Below, in pieces: positions 1-6,968 of a stretch of DNA of 37,224 nt. The DNA is from Pseudomonadota bacterium (GTDB lineage: Bacteria > Pseudomonadota > Gammaproteobacteria > Burkholderiales > Burkholderiaceae_C): assembly GCA_018241185.1 (NCBI GenBank), contig JAFEEH010000165.1, forward strand, positions 1 to 37,224. Direction: 5' to 3'. Position 1 is the stretch's first letter. Each line of letters starts with the position of its first letter. The position numbers and the translations under genes were made by a program. Below the pieces are notes generated by a model. It was not told the DNA's origin, did no database searches, and saw only the letters and a program-made list of their open reading frames with translations.

Positions 1-1747
1 CCGTGCCCACAGCGATGAGGCCGTCGGGCGTGACCTCGCCGCCGGGCATGCGCGGCACCACCGAGTAGGTGCCGTCCTTCTGGATGTTGCCCAGGAAGTA
101 GTCGTTGCTGTCCTGCAGCTTGGCGAGCTGCGGCTTGAGCACGAAGTCGTTCCAGCACGAAGCGAGCACGCTCGCCGCCGCGGGCTTGCAGATGTCGCAG
201 CCCAGGCCCTGGCCGTGCCTGGCCAGCAGTTCGTCGAAGGTCCTGATCTGGCCCACGCGCACCAGGTGGTAGAGCTCCTGGCGCGAGTACGCGAAGTGCT
301 CGCACAGGTGGTTGTTGACGGCCATGCCGCGGCGTGCCATCTCGAACTTCATCACCTGCGTGACCAGCGGCACGCAGCCGCCGCAGGTGGCACCGGCCTT
401 CGTACACGCCTTGAGCTCGGCCACGGTGCAGGCGCCTTCGCCCACGGCGGCGCAGATCTGGCCCTTGCTGACGCTGTTGCACGAGCAGATCTGCGCGCTG
501 TCGGGCAGGGCCTCGACGCCCAGGCCCGGCTTGGCCTTGCCGTCGCTGGACGGCAGGATCAGGAATTCGGGCTCTTCGGGCAGCGCGATGCCGTTCAGCG
601 CCATCTGCAGCAGCGTGCCGTACTCGTCGGCGTTGCCCACCAGCACCGCGCCCAGCAGCTGCTTGCCGTCCTCGCTCACCACGATCTTCTTGTAGACCTG
701 CTTGCGCTCGTCGATGTACTGGAAGGCGCGCGAATGCGGCGTCTTGCCGTGGGCGTCGCCGATGCTGGCCACGTCCACGCCCATCAGCTTGAGCTTGGTG
801 CTCATGTCGGCGCCGGTGAAGGCCGCGTCGGCCTCGCCGGCAAGGTGGCGCGCCGCCACGCGGGCCATGTCGTAGCCCGGCGCGACCAGGCCGAAGACCT
901 GCTCGTTCCAGGCCGCGCATTCGCCGATGGCGTACACGTCGTGGTCGCTGGTGCGGCAGTGGCTGTCGATGGCGATGCCGCCGCGCGGCCCGATGGCGAG
1001 TTGGGCCTGGCGGCCCAGCGCGTCCTGCGGGCGGATGCCGGCCGAGAACACGATCATGTCGGTCTCCAGCCAGGTGCCGTCGGCGAACACCATGCGGTGG
1101 CGCGCCGTGGCGCCATCGGTGATCTCGACCGTGTTGCGGCTGGTGTGCACCTGCACGCCAAGTTGCTCGATCTTGCTGCGCAGGGTGCGGCCGCCGCCTT
1201 CGTCGACCTGCACGGCCATCAGGCGCGGCGCGAATTCGACGACGTGCGTTTCCAGGCCCAGGTCGCGCAGGGCCTTGGCGCATTCCAGGCCCAGCAGGCC
1301 GCCGCCGACCACCACGCCGGTCTTGCTGCGGGCGCCGCATTCCTGCATCGCCTCCAGGTCCTCGATGGTGCGGTAGACGAAGCAGTTGGGGCGGTCGCGG
1401 CCCGGCACGGCGGGCACGAAGGGCACCGAGCCCGTGGCCAGCACCAGCTTGTCGTAGGGCAGCACCTCGCCGTCGGCGGTGGTGACGGTGTTGTTGCGCC
1501 GCTCGATGGCCACGGCGCGCGCCGCCAGCCGCAGCGAGAAGCCGCTCGCCTCGAAGAAGCCGGGCTCGACCAGCGACAGGTCCTGCGCGCTCTTGCCGGC
1601 GAAGAACTCGGACAGGTGCACGCGGTCGTAGGCGGGCCGCGGCTCTTCGCACAGCACCGTGACCTCTGCGCTGGGCAGGCCCAGGGCGTGCAACTGCTCG
1701 AGGAACTTGTGGCCCACCATGCCGTGGCCGATGACAACGATCTTCAT
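1..1747 (-). CDS. nirB: Nitrite reductase (NAD(P)H) large subunit, 3' part missing
   Basis: Assimilatory nitrite reductase large subunit, which reduces nitrite to ammonium in the cytoplasm using NAD(P)H, FAD, Fe-S clusters and siroheme. About 582 codons are present of a usual 800-850; the C-terminal end lies beyond the left edge. The translation begins MKIVVIGHGMVGHKFLE, a dinucleotide-binding loop (GxGxxG, residues about 7-12). A second nucleotide loop (VVVGGGLLGLE, about 142-152) follows, then a BFD-like [2Fe-2S] segment with CSCN and later CGGC, then a second Cys pair (GCDIC). The visible end enters the ferredoxin-like half of the sulfite/nitrite reductase domain. The ATG at 1745-1747 has a good ribosome site (AGGAGAT) about 7 bases upstream. 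The siroheme-binding cysteines cannot be checked. The 413-base upstream region carries regulatory signals listed separately, which fit nitrogen control. Confidence 0.93.
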   Translation of the reverse strand, partial: MKIVVIGHGMVGHKFLEQLHALGLPSAEVTVLCEEPRPAYDRVHLSEFFAGKSAQDLSLVEPGFFEASGFSLRLAARAVAIERRNNTVTTADGEVLPYDKLVLATGSVPFVPAVPGRDRPNCFVYRTIEDLEAMQECGARSKTGVVVGGGLLGLECAKALRDLGLETHVVEFAPRLMAVQVDEGGGRTLRSKIEQLGVQVHTSRNTVEITDGATARHRMVFADGTWLETDMIVFSAGIRPQDALGRQAQLAIGPRGGIAIDSHCRTSDHDVYAIGECAAWNEQVFGLVAPGYDMARVAARHLAGEADAAFTGADMSTKLKLMGVDVASIGDAHGKTPHSRAFQYIDERKQVYKKIVVSEDGKQLLGAVLVGNADEYGTLLQMALNGIALPEEPEFLILPSSDGKAKPGLGVEALPDSAQICSCNSVSKGQICAAVGEGACTVAELKACTKAGATCGGCVPLVTQVMKFEMARRGMAVNNHLCEHFAYSRQELYHLVRVGQIRTFDELLARHGQGLGCDICKPAAASVLASCWNDFVLKPQLAKLQDSNDYFLGNIQKDGTYSVVPRMPGGEVTPDGLIAVGT

Positions 1748-1930
1748 GTGTCGGATCTCCTGCTCGCACGCGTGGGCCGCCGACGACGACCGGCGCCCGG
1801 GGGGGCGCTCGGGCGACGGGGTGAGGTGCGGATGCGCACCCCCGCGGCACACGAACGTGCGTCGTGTTGGAACAACCGGGCTGGCTGCCCTCGACCCTCA
1901 GGCCGTGACGGGCGTCAGCTCGCTCGGGGT

Positions 1931-1980
1931 TCCGCCTTCGTTAGCGGAGGTGCTGAGACAGGACCGGGGCAACGATGCCC
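1931..1980 (-). ncRNA. Candidate ANTAR (NasT/NasR) target: tandem hexaloop hairpins
   Basis: Two small hairpins lie in the nirB leader RNA just after the sigma-54 start. P1 (1967-1980) has stem GGGC/GCCC and loop AUCGUU. P2 (1931-1948) has stem UCCGCU/GGCGGA and loop AACGAA. Both six-base loops have A at position 1 and G at position 4, the hallmark of RNAs bound by ANTAR antiterminators. The spacing between hairpins is 18 bases. A downstream attenuator would be expected. GC-rich hairpins exist at 1825-1840 and 1793-1808, but neither is followed by a U run. The assignment rests on loop identity, order and context; no nasT gene is in view. Confidence 0.5.
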
Positions 1981-2002
1981 GCGGATCAGCGCACATGGCT
2001 AC

Positions 2003-2016
2003 GCAAGTTGCGTGCC
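2003..2016 (-). promoter_or_regulatory. Candidate sigma-54 (-24/-12) promoter of nirB
   Basis: On the minus strand the sequence reads GGCACGCAACTTGC. This is GG-N10-GC and matches the RpoN consensus (T)GGCACG-N4-TTGC at every conserved base of this core. It points toward nirB, and the predicted start near 1991 lies about 10 bases before the first leader hairpin. Sigma-54 control of nitrate/nitrite assimilation through NtrC is established in other proteobacteria. No convincing NtrC site pair was identified upstream; only TGCACC-like half sites are visible near 2040-2125. Confidence 0.65.
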
Positions 2017-2160
2017 CGGCGTTTCGGCGGCGTTGCGGCCTCTTTTGCTGCGATGGGGTGCATTGCGCGGCTTGCGGCATCCGGTCGGCGCCCATCGATG
2101 GCGCAGCGGGGGCCCGCCATGGTGCGGCGGCATCGCGGGCTTTTGCGTAAGCTCGGGGCC

Positions 2161-2667
2161 ATGTGCGGTTCCGAACTCCATCCCCTGCCCGAGGGCGTCC
2201 AGCGCGTCGCCCGCCACCTCCAGGCCAGCGGCCATCCCCATGCACCCGTGATGCTCGACGACGCGGCGCGGACCGCCCAGCAGGCCGCCGATGCGCTGGG
2301 CATCGCCGTCGGCCAGATTGCCAAGAGCATCATCTTCCGCCGCAAGGCCGACGAGGTCGCCGTGCTGGTCGTCACCTCCGGCGACCGGCGGGTGGACGAG
2401 AAGAAGGTCGACGCGCTGGTCGGCAAGACCGGGCGCGCCGACGCCGATTTCGTCAAGGCCCGCACCGGCTTTTCGATCGGCGGCGTGTCGCCGGTGGCGC
2501 ATGCGACGCCGCCGGTGGTGCTGATCGACCGCGAGCTGTTCCGCTTCGACGAGATCTGGGCCGCGGCCGGCCACCCGCACGCGGTGTTCAAGCTGCGCCC
2601 CGCCGACCTGGAGGCGCTCACCGGCGGCGCGCCGGTCGCCGACGTGGTGCAGCCGCCCATGGCGTGA
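2161..2667 (+). CDS. YbaK/ProX-family aminoacyl-tRNA deacylase
   Basis: A 168-residue single-domain YbaK/EbsC-type protein. The family hydrolyses mischarged aminoacyl-tRNA in trans (YbaK acts on Cys-tRNA(Pro); relatives act on other mispairs) in the cytoplasm. Visible family features are the conserved Lys in GQIAKSIIFR (K55), the strand AVLVVTSGDRRVD, and the loop GFSIGGVSPVAHATP that closes the active site. The length fits the family (about 155-170). The start is the ATG at 2161, since the alignable fold begins within about ten residues; a longer in-frame extension upstream is low-complexity. It is divergent from nirB and followed after 4 bases by a repeat that runs into the next gene. The exact editing specificity cannot be read from the sequence. 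Confidence 0.88.
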   Translation: MCGSELHPLPEGVQRVARHLQASGHPHAPVMLDDAARTAQQAADALGIAVGQIAKSIIFRRKADEVAVLVVTSGDRRVDEKKVDALVGKTGRADADFVKARTGFSIGGVSPVAHATPPVVLIDRELFRFDEIWAAAGHPHAVFKLRPADLEALTGGAPVADVVQPPMA

Positions 2668-2733
2668 TGCTATGAATTCGATAGCTGCTCGCGCAGCACT
2701 GGTGCGCGCTGCGGTCGAAAAGGGCTTGGAGCC
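2668..2733 (+). repeat. Dispersed intergenic repeat, copy A
   Basis: Begins TGCTATGAATTCGATAGCTG and continues with TCGCGC, a GC-rich middle and GGCTTG near the end. It is recognisably the same element as the copies at 34697-34764 (same strand) and 23813-23873 (opposite strand). GCTAT/ATAGC form a small hairpin at its left end. This copy lies directly over the start codon and first ~20 codons of the DUF1289 gene. Confidence 0.7.
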
Positions 2734-2911
2734 GGTGCCTTCGCCCTGCACGTCGGTGTGCCGCATGGACGCGGTCACCGGCTGGTGCGCGGGCTGCTGG
2801 CGCACCCTGGACGAAATCGCGCACTGGAGCGCCATGGACGACCCGCAGCGCCTCGCGGTGTGGGCGCGACTCGAGCAACGCATCCACGACACGGAGACAC
2901 ACGGCCCATGA
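2672..2911 (+). CDS. DUF1289 family small cysteine-rich protein
   Basis: A 79-residue protein with the DUF1289 pattern PCTSVCRMDAVTGWCAGC: cysteines spaced C-x3-C-x8-C-x2-C, suggesting a metal or Fe-S site. The Trp-rich tail (RTLDEIAHWSAM...) is also typical of the family. Function is unknown across the family. The first ~22 residues are encoded by a dispersed repeat (copy A), so the N-terminus is probably a recent addition. The in-frame ATG at 2672 is the only ATG upstream of the conserved core, so it is retained, with no strong ribosome site. The stop overlaps the start of the next gene (ATGA), indicating translational coupling to the DsbA-fold isomerase. Confidence 0.8.
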   Translation: MNSIAARAALVRAAVEKGLEPVPSPCTSVCRMDAVTGWCAGCWRTLDEIAHWSAMDDPQRLAVWARLEQRIHDTETHGP

Positions 2912-3549
2912 AGCACATCGACTTCTACCTGGATTTCATCTCGCCTTACGCGTACCTCGCCTTCGAGCACATGCCGCAGGCGCTGGAAGGGCTGAGCTAC
3001 AGCGTGGCCTACCGGCCCATCCTGCTCGGGGCGCTGCTCAAGCACCATGGCCAGCTCGGCCCGGCCGAGATCCCGGCCAAGCGCACCTGGACCTACCAGC
3101 ACGTGCTGTGGCTGGGCCATGCGCACGGCATCCCGATCGAGATGCCGGCCACGCACCCCTACAACCCGCTGCCGCACCTGCGTCTGGCGCTGGCCACCAC
3201 CGAGGACGGCGAGATCAACCGCTATGTGGCCGAGAGCATCCTGCACGAGGTCTGGCGCGGCGGCGCGGAGGCGGGCGACCCGGTGCGCTTCGAAGCGCTG
3301 GCGCAGTGCCTGCCGCTGGTGCGCGACATCCAGGGCGACGCGGTCAAGGCCCAGCTGCGTGCCGGCACCGACGCCGCCGTGGCCGCAGGGGTGTTCGGCA
3401 CGCCGAGCTACGTCGTCGACGGCCGCCTGTTCTGGGGCTTCGACGGGCTGGCCATGCTGCGCGCCTACCTGGCCGGCGACGCGTGGTTCGACAGCCCCGC
3501 CTACCAGCAGGCCGACCAGCGGCCGGGGCTCACGCGGCCGCGCTCCTGA
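2908..3549 (+). CDS. 2-hydroxychromene-2-carboxylate isomerase / DsbA-family protein
   Basis: A 213-residue thioredoxin-fold protein of the kappa-class GST/HCCA isomerase type. The start MKHIDFYLDFISPYAYLA carries the family Ser-Pro-Tyr (ISPY) in place of a CxxC redox pair, so an isomerase or glutathione-dependent role is more likely than disulfide exchange. The C-terminal GVFGTPSYVVDGRLFWG is the cis-Pro loop of the fold. The closest characterised role is isomerisation of 2-hydroxychromene-2-carboxylate in naphthalene breakdown, but many homologues lie outside such pathways and no aromatic-degradation genes are nearby. It overlaps the DUF1289 stop by four bases. Substrate is unassigned. Confidence 0.85.
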   Translation: MKHIDFYLDFISPYAYLAFEHMPQALEGLSYSVAYRPILLGALLKHHGQLGPAEIPAKRTWTYQHVLWLGHAHGIPIEMPATHPYNPLPHLRLALATTEDGEINRYVAESILHEVWRGGAEAGDPVRFEALAQCLPLVRDIQGDAVKAQLRAGTDAAVAAGVFGTPSYVVDGRLFWGFDGLAMLRAYLAGDAWFDSPAYQQADQRPGLTRPRS

Positions 3550-3803
3550 ACGCGCGCTGCCGTCGCGGCGTGCTGCGGCTTTTCTGACAGCTTTGCGGTG
3601 GCCAGCGGCACCTGCGCACCGCGCACTACGGGTCATCCCTGAGCCTGTATCGGGACGTTTCTGCATCCTGAAAACTGGCGATGGGGTTTGTCCTTAAATC
3701 GACAGCGCGGCGTCAGTTTGGCGAAAGCCTGTGGTCAGTCGCTCCTCCAAGAATCCCGCACGGCCCGAAAAGGGCCGGCCAATCAATTCACGAGGAGACA
3801 GCA

Positions 3804-5498
3804 ATGGCAGCCACACTGGATTCACGCGGAGGGCCCTCGGCCGCGCCGCGCCCCATGTCGTCGGAGGAGAAGAAGGTCATCTTCGCGTCCTCCCTCGGCA
3901 CCGTGTTCGAGTGGTACGACTTCTATCTGTACGGCTCGCTGGCGGCGATCATCGCCAAGCAGTTCTTCAGCGGTCTGGATGCGGGCGCGGCCTTCATCTT
4001 CGCGCTGCTGGCCTTCGCGGCCGGCTTCCTCGTGCGGCCCTTCGGCGCCATCGTGTTCGGCCGCCTGGGCGACATGATCGGCCGCAAGTACACCTTCCTG
4101 GTCACCATCCTGATCATGGGCCTGTCGACCTTCATCGTCGGCTTGCTGCCCAGCTACGCGACCATCGGCGTCGCCGCGCCGGTGATCCTGATCGCGCTGC
4201 GCATGCTGCAGGGCCTGGCCCTCGGCGGCGAGTACGGCGGTGCCGCCACCTACGTGGCCGAGCACGCGCCGCACGGCAAGCGCGGTGCCTACACCTCGTG
4301 GATCCAGACCACCGCGACGCTGGGCCTGTTCCTGTCGCTGCTGGTCATCCTGGGCGTGCGCGTCGGGCTTGGCGAAGCGGTGTTTCAGGACTGGGGCTGG
4401 CGCATTCCTTTCCTGGTGTCCATCCTTCTGCTGGGCATCTCGGTGTGGATCCGCCTGTCGCTGAACGAATCGCCCGCCTTCCAGAAAATGAAGGCCGAGG
4501 GCAAGACCTCCAAGGCGCCGCTGGCCGAATCCTTCGGCGAGTGGAAGAACCTCAAGATCGTGATCCTGGCGCTGGTGGGCCTGACCGCCGGCCAGGCCGT
4601 GGTCTGGTACACGGGCCAGTTCTACGCGCTGTTCTTCCTCACCGCGCAGCTCAAGGTCGACGCCAACACCGCCAACCTGCTGATCGCCGCCGCACTGCTC
4701 ATCGGCACGCCCTTCTTCGTCGTCTTCGGCACGCTGTCGGACAAGATCGGCCGCAAGCCGATCATCATGGCCGGCTGCCTGCTGGCCGTGCTGACCTACT
4801 TCCCGGTCTTCAAGATGCTGACCGCAGCGGCCAACCCCGACCTCGCTGCGGCGCAGGCCAAGGCGCAGGTGACTGTCACGGCCGATCCCAACACCTGCTC
4901 CTTCCAGGGCAACCCGGTGGCGCGCGAGATCGACTTCAAGAGCTCCTGCGACATCGCCAAGCGCTACCTGGTGCAGAACTCGGTGAGCTACGAGAACATC
5001 GCCGGGCCGGCCGGCTCGCCCGCCGTGGTGAAGATCGGCGAGAAGTCCGTCACCGCGCCTGAAGGCAACGTCGTCAACCTGAAGTTCGACGAAGCCTCGG
5101 CCAAGGCCATCGCCGCCTTCAAGAAGGAGATGGGCGAGGACTTCAAGGCCGCCGGCTATCCGGCCAAGGCGGATCCGGCCAAGATGAACAAGCTGCTGAT
5201 GGTGGTGATCCTCGCCTACCTCGTGCTGCTGGTCACGATGGTCTATGGCCCGATCGCCGCCATGCTGGTGGAACTGTTCCCCACCCGCATCCGCTACACC
5301 TCGATGAGCCTGCCCTACCACATCGGCAACGGCTGGTTCGGCGGCCTGCTGCCCACCACCTCGTTCGCCATCGTGGCCTCGACCGGCAACATGTACAACG
5401 GCCTGTGGTACCCGATCATCATCGCGGGCATCACGCTGGTGGTCGGCACGCTCTTCATCCGCGAGACCAAGGACGTCGACATCTACGCCAATGATTGA
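3804..5498 (+). CDS. MHS-family MFS transporter with large internal loop
   Basis: A 564-residue inner-membrane carrier of the metabolite:H+ symporter branch of MFS. Family marks are SLGTVFEWYDFYLYG in TM1, GRLGDMIGRKYTF after TM2, QGLALGGEYGGAATYVAEHA in the TM4-5 region, and SDKIGRKP in the second half. The usual length is about 430-450. The extra ~110 residues form a soluble segment (roughly residues 345-460, with Cys in NTCSFQG and KSSCDIAK) between transmembrane segments of the C-terminal half. The start is the ATG at 3804, with AGGAGA 6 bases upstream; an in-frame extension to 3681 is unsupported. It stands alone, followed by a terminator. Substrates of this branch are organic acids or osmolytes; the actual one is unknown. 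Confidence 0.88.
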   Translation: MAATLDSRGGPSAAPRPMSSEEKKVIFASSLGTVFEWYDFYLYGSLAAIIAKQFFSGLDAGAAFIFALLAFAAGFLVRPFGAIVFGRLGDMIGRKYTFLVTILIMGLSTFIVGLLPSYATIGVAAPVILIALRMLQGLALGGEYGGAATYVAEHAPHGKRGAYTSWIQTTATLGLFLSLLVILGVRVGLGEAVFQDWGWRIPFLVSILLLGISVWIRLSLNESPAFQKMKAEGKTSKAPLAESFGEWKNLKIVILALVGLTAGQAVVWYTGQFYALFFLTAQLKVDANTANLLIAAALLIGTPFFVVFGTLSDKIGRKPIIMAGCLLAVLTYFPVFKMLTAAANPDLAAAQAKAQVTVTADPNTCSFQGNPVAREIDFKSSCDIAKRYLVQNSVSYENIAGPAGSPAVVKIGEKSVTAPEGNVVNLKFDEASAKAIAAFKKEMGEDFKAAGYPAKADPAKMNKLLMVVILAYLVLLVTMVYGPIAAMLVELFPTRIRYTSMSLPYHIGNGWFGGLLPTTSFAIVASTGNMYNGLWYPIIIAGITLVVGTLFIRETKDVDIYAND

Positions 5499-5504
5499 GT
5501 AGGA

Positions 5505-5612
5505 ACCCCCAAGCCGTTTCGCGGCTCCCCCTTCTGCTTCGCGAAGGGGGCGCACCCAGAGGCCTGGCAAAGCCAGTTCCTCGGGTGCCCCGAGCGCTTC
5601 GCTGCGCTCGCC
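5505..5612. repeat. GC-rich hairpin-forming intergenic repeat block
   Basis: The block contains several inverted pairs: CCCCCTTC...GAAGGGGG, GAGCGCTTCG...CGCTC, and AGGCCTGGCAAAGCCAG. It has the look of the short palindromic repeats common between genes in Comamonadaceae genomes. It lies between the MFS gene stop and the terminator and encodes no protein. Confidence 0.45.
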
Positions 5613-5641
5613 AAGCCGGGCACGCCCGGCTTGATTTTTTC
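5613..5641 (+). terminator. Rho-independent terminator after the MFS gene
   Basis: Perfect stem AAGCCGGG/CCCGGCTT with a CACG loop, followed by GATTTTTTC. A strong stem plus six T residues is a standard intrinsic terminator. It lies 115 bases after the MFS stop and directly before the small membrane protein. Confidence 0.85.
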
Positions 5642-5672
5642 AAACCGTTGTTTCAGATCAAGGATTGCTCCC

Positions 5673-5849
5673 ATGTGGAAGATCGCCATCGGCTTCGCCG
5701 TGTTCGCCGCCATCGCCCTGTTCGTCATCCTCAAGGCCGGCGACAAGGTCGACATGAGCGGCGAGAAGCATGGCGGGGACACCACGACACACGTGCCATC
5801 CGAACCCACCCCATCCCCGGGAGCGCCGGCCGCGGCGCCCGCGAAGTGA
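5673..5849 (+). CDS. Small single-pass membrane protein, unknown function
   Basis: A 58-residue protein: one N-terminal hydrophobic segment (WKIAIGFAVFAAIALFVIL, residues 2-20), then a charged linker and a Pro/Ala/Thr-rich tail (PTPSPGAPAAAPAK). The ATG at 5673 has AGG about 9 bases upstream. A longer in-frame start at 5631 lies inside the terminator T-run, so it is rejected. No family recognised. The hydrophobic helix followed by a polar disordered tail suggests a membrane-anchored small protein. It could be mistaken for a chance frame, but the ribosome site and clean helix favour a gene. Confidence 0.6.
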   Translation: MWKIAIGFAVFAAIALFVILKAGDKVDMSGEKHGGDTTTHVPSEPTPSPGAPAAAPAK

Positions 5850-5902
5850 CAATCCACCGGGTGGCTTCCGCGCGGCGTCCAGGGCCGTCTTGAGTTGTCG
5901 CG

Positions 5903-6841
5903 CTATGGCGCTGATGCGCTTGCCTGGGACGCCGCGTCCCAGTAGGGAGGATCGACGAAGGCCATCTGGAGCATCTCGAGAAAGCAATGCACCTTGGCCG
6001 TCATGTAGCGGTTGGGCAGGTACAGCGCGTACAGCGCACTGTTGACGGTAGGCTGGTAGCCCGTTAGCAGCGGCACAAGCCTGCCGCCCTGTAGATGCTC
6101 GCCGATGAGGTAGGTCGGCAGCAGCGCGATCCCCAGCCCGGCGAGGGCATGGTCCGCGATGATCTGGCTGCTGTTGACGTGAAAGCGCGCGTGCGTCGAC
6201 ACGTTGTAGTGGGTTTCGCCCCGCGTGAAGCTCCAGCGGCCGTGCTTGATGACGCTCGGGTAGTGGTAACACTGGTGCTCGGCCAGTTCGGCAGGTGTCG
6301 TCGGCGTGCCGTGGCGGGCCAGGTAGTCCGGGCTGGCACAGACCGCCCAGTGGACGCTGGTCAGGCGCTTGGCGATCACGCCATCGTCCAGGTGGTTCGT
6401 GATGCGCACGGCAATGTCGAAGTCGCCACCGGACAGGCTTTCGAGCTGGTCCGATATCTTCAACTGCACCTCCACAAGCGGATAGCGCTCCGTGAAGCGC
6501 GAGATCAGCGGCCCCAGGTGCTTGATGCTGAACAGCATCGGCGCGGTGAGGCGCAGCGTGCCGCGAGGCTCGACCTGCAGGTCTTGTACGCGCGACATGG
6601 ACTCTTCGGCGAGCAGGAGGATGTGGCTGGTGGATTCGTAGAAGGTCTTGCCGATTTCCGTCAGGGCCACCCGGCGGGTGCTGCGCTCCAGGAGCTGCAC
6701 GCCCATCTTCTTCTCAAGCTTGGCGATCTGGCGGCTCACCGTCCCCGTGGAAATGTGCAGTTCGGCCGCCGCGCCGGAAAAGCTCATGCAGCGTGCGACC
6801 CGCACAAACACGGAGATCAAGGCCAGGCTGTCCGAATCCAT
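5903..6841 (-). CDS. LysR-type transcriptional regulator
   Basis: A 312-residue LTTR. The N-terminal winged helix is clear (DSDSLALISVFVRVARCMSF, then the recognition region HISTGTVSRQIAKLEKKMGVQL, residues ~28-52). A linker helix and a periplasmic-binding-like effector domain (LRLTAPMLFS, GDFDIAVRI) follow. It is divergently transcribed from the C-S lyase gene with 127 bases between, the classic arrangement for an LTTR controlling the adjacent operon. It is therefore inferred to regulate the lyase-ABC-DUF169-synthetase cluster, with its inducer probably the transported amino acid or a breakdown product. Possible autorepression from the shared region. Confidence 0.92.
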   Translation of the reverse strand: MDSDSLALISVFVRVARCMSFSGAAAELHISTGTVSRQIAKLEKKMGVQLLERSTRRVALTEIGKTFYESTSHILLLAEESMSRVQDLQVEPRGTLRLTAPMLFSIKHLGPLISRFTERYPLVEVQLKISDQLESLSGGDFDIAVRITNHLDDGVIAKRLTSVHWAVCASPDYLARHGTPTTPAELAEHQCYHYPSVIKHGRWSFTRGETHYNVSTHARFHVNSSQIIADHALAGLGIALLPTYLIGEHLQGGRLVPLLTGYQPTVNSALYALYLPNRYMTAKVHCFLEMLQMAFVDPPYWDAASQASASAP

Positions 6842-6844
6842 GGC

Positions 6845-6867
6845 TTATTGTTGCATTAGAGAAATAA
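6845..6867. promoter_or_regulatory. Candidate LysR binding site
   Basis: An AT-rich interrupted dyad, TTATT-N13-AATAA, just upstream of the LysR start in a genome where intergenic AT runs are rare. LTTR boxes are AT-rich interrupted dyads near the regulator's own start. The match to the T-N11-A rule is imperfect, so this is a guess from position and symmetry. Confidence 0.3.
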
Positions 6868-6886
6868 TGATTTGAATGTTTTGGTG

Positions 6887-6914
6887 TTGTTATCGCTGTA
6901 TGCATCAATATACT
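6887..6914 (+). promoter_or_regulatory. Candidate sigma-70 promoter of the C-S lyase operon
   Basis: TTGTTA, then 16 bases, then TATACT (5 of 6 to the -10 consensus). It lies 20 bases downstream of the candidate LysR box and about 55 bases before the lyase ATG, as expected for an LTTR-activated promoter. Confidence 0.5.
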
Positions 6915-6968
6915 GGCTCGAGCCGGAGGCCTTGGCGGACAAGGCGGCCCTTCCCGAGAAAGAGTTAC

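Larger units (their letters stand above)
1748..2160. other. nirB/ybaK divergent intergenic region, 413 bases
   Basis: No protein gene is supported here; open frames across it are read-through of antisense frames. From right to left on the nirB strand it holds a sigma-54-type promoter (2003-2016), tandem hexaloop hairpins (1931-1980), an 18-base near-palindrome ACACGA/TCGTGT around 1849-1867, a hairpin GGTGCG-CATC-CGCACC (1825-1840), a very GC-rich hairpin (1793-1808) and the nirB ribosome site. The implied leader is about 240 bases, long for a simple 5' UTR. The ybaK promoter is not evident. Confidence 0.6.

Noticed and set aside
1793-1808. Hairpin in the nirB leader as an intrinsic terminator
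   Set aside because: The stem is strong, but no U run follows, so it is not called a terminator, only noted as part of the leader.
215-2251. 678-residue open frame on the plus strand across nirB
   Set aside because: It is antisense to a clear NirB reading frame, His/Ala/Gly/Arg-rich, and resembles no family: a GC-rich shadow frame.
1999-3666. 555-residue minus-strand frame across ybaK, DUF1289 and the isomerase
   Set aside because: Three recognisable plus-strand genes explain the DNA; this frame matches nothing.
3550-3803. Promoter or small gene in the 254-base gap before the MFS carrier
   Set aside because: TTGTCC and TTAAAT-like pieces exist, but with no proper spacing; the open frame to 3681 lacks a ribosome site.
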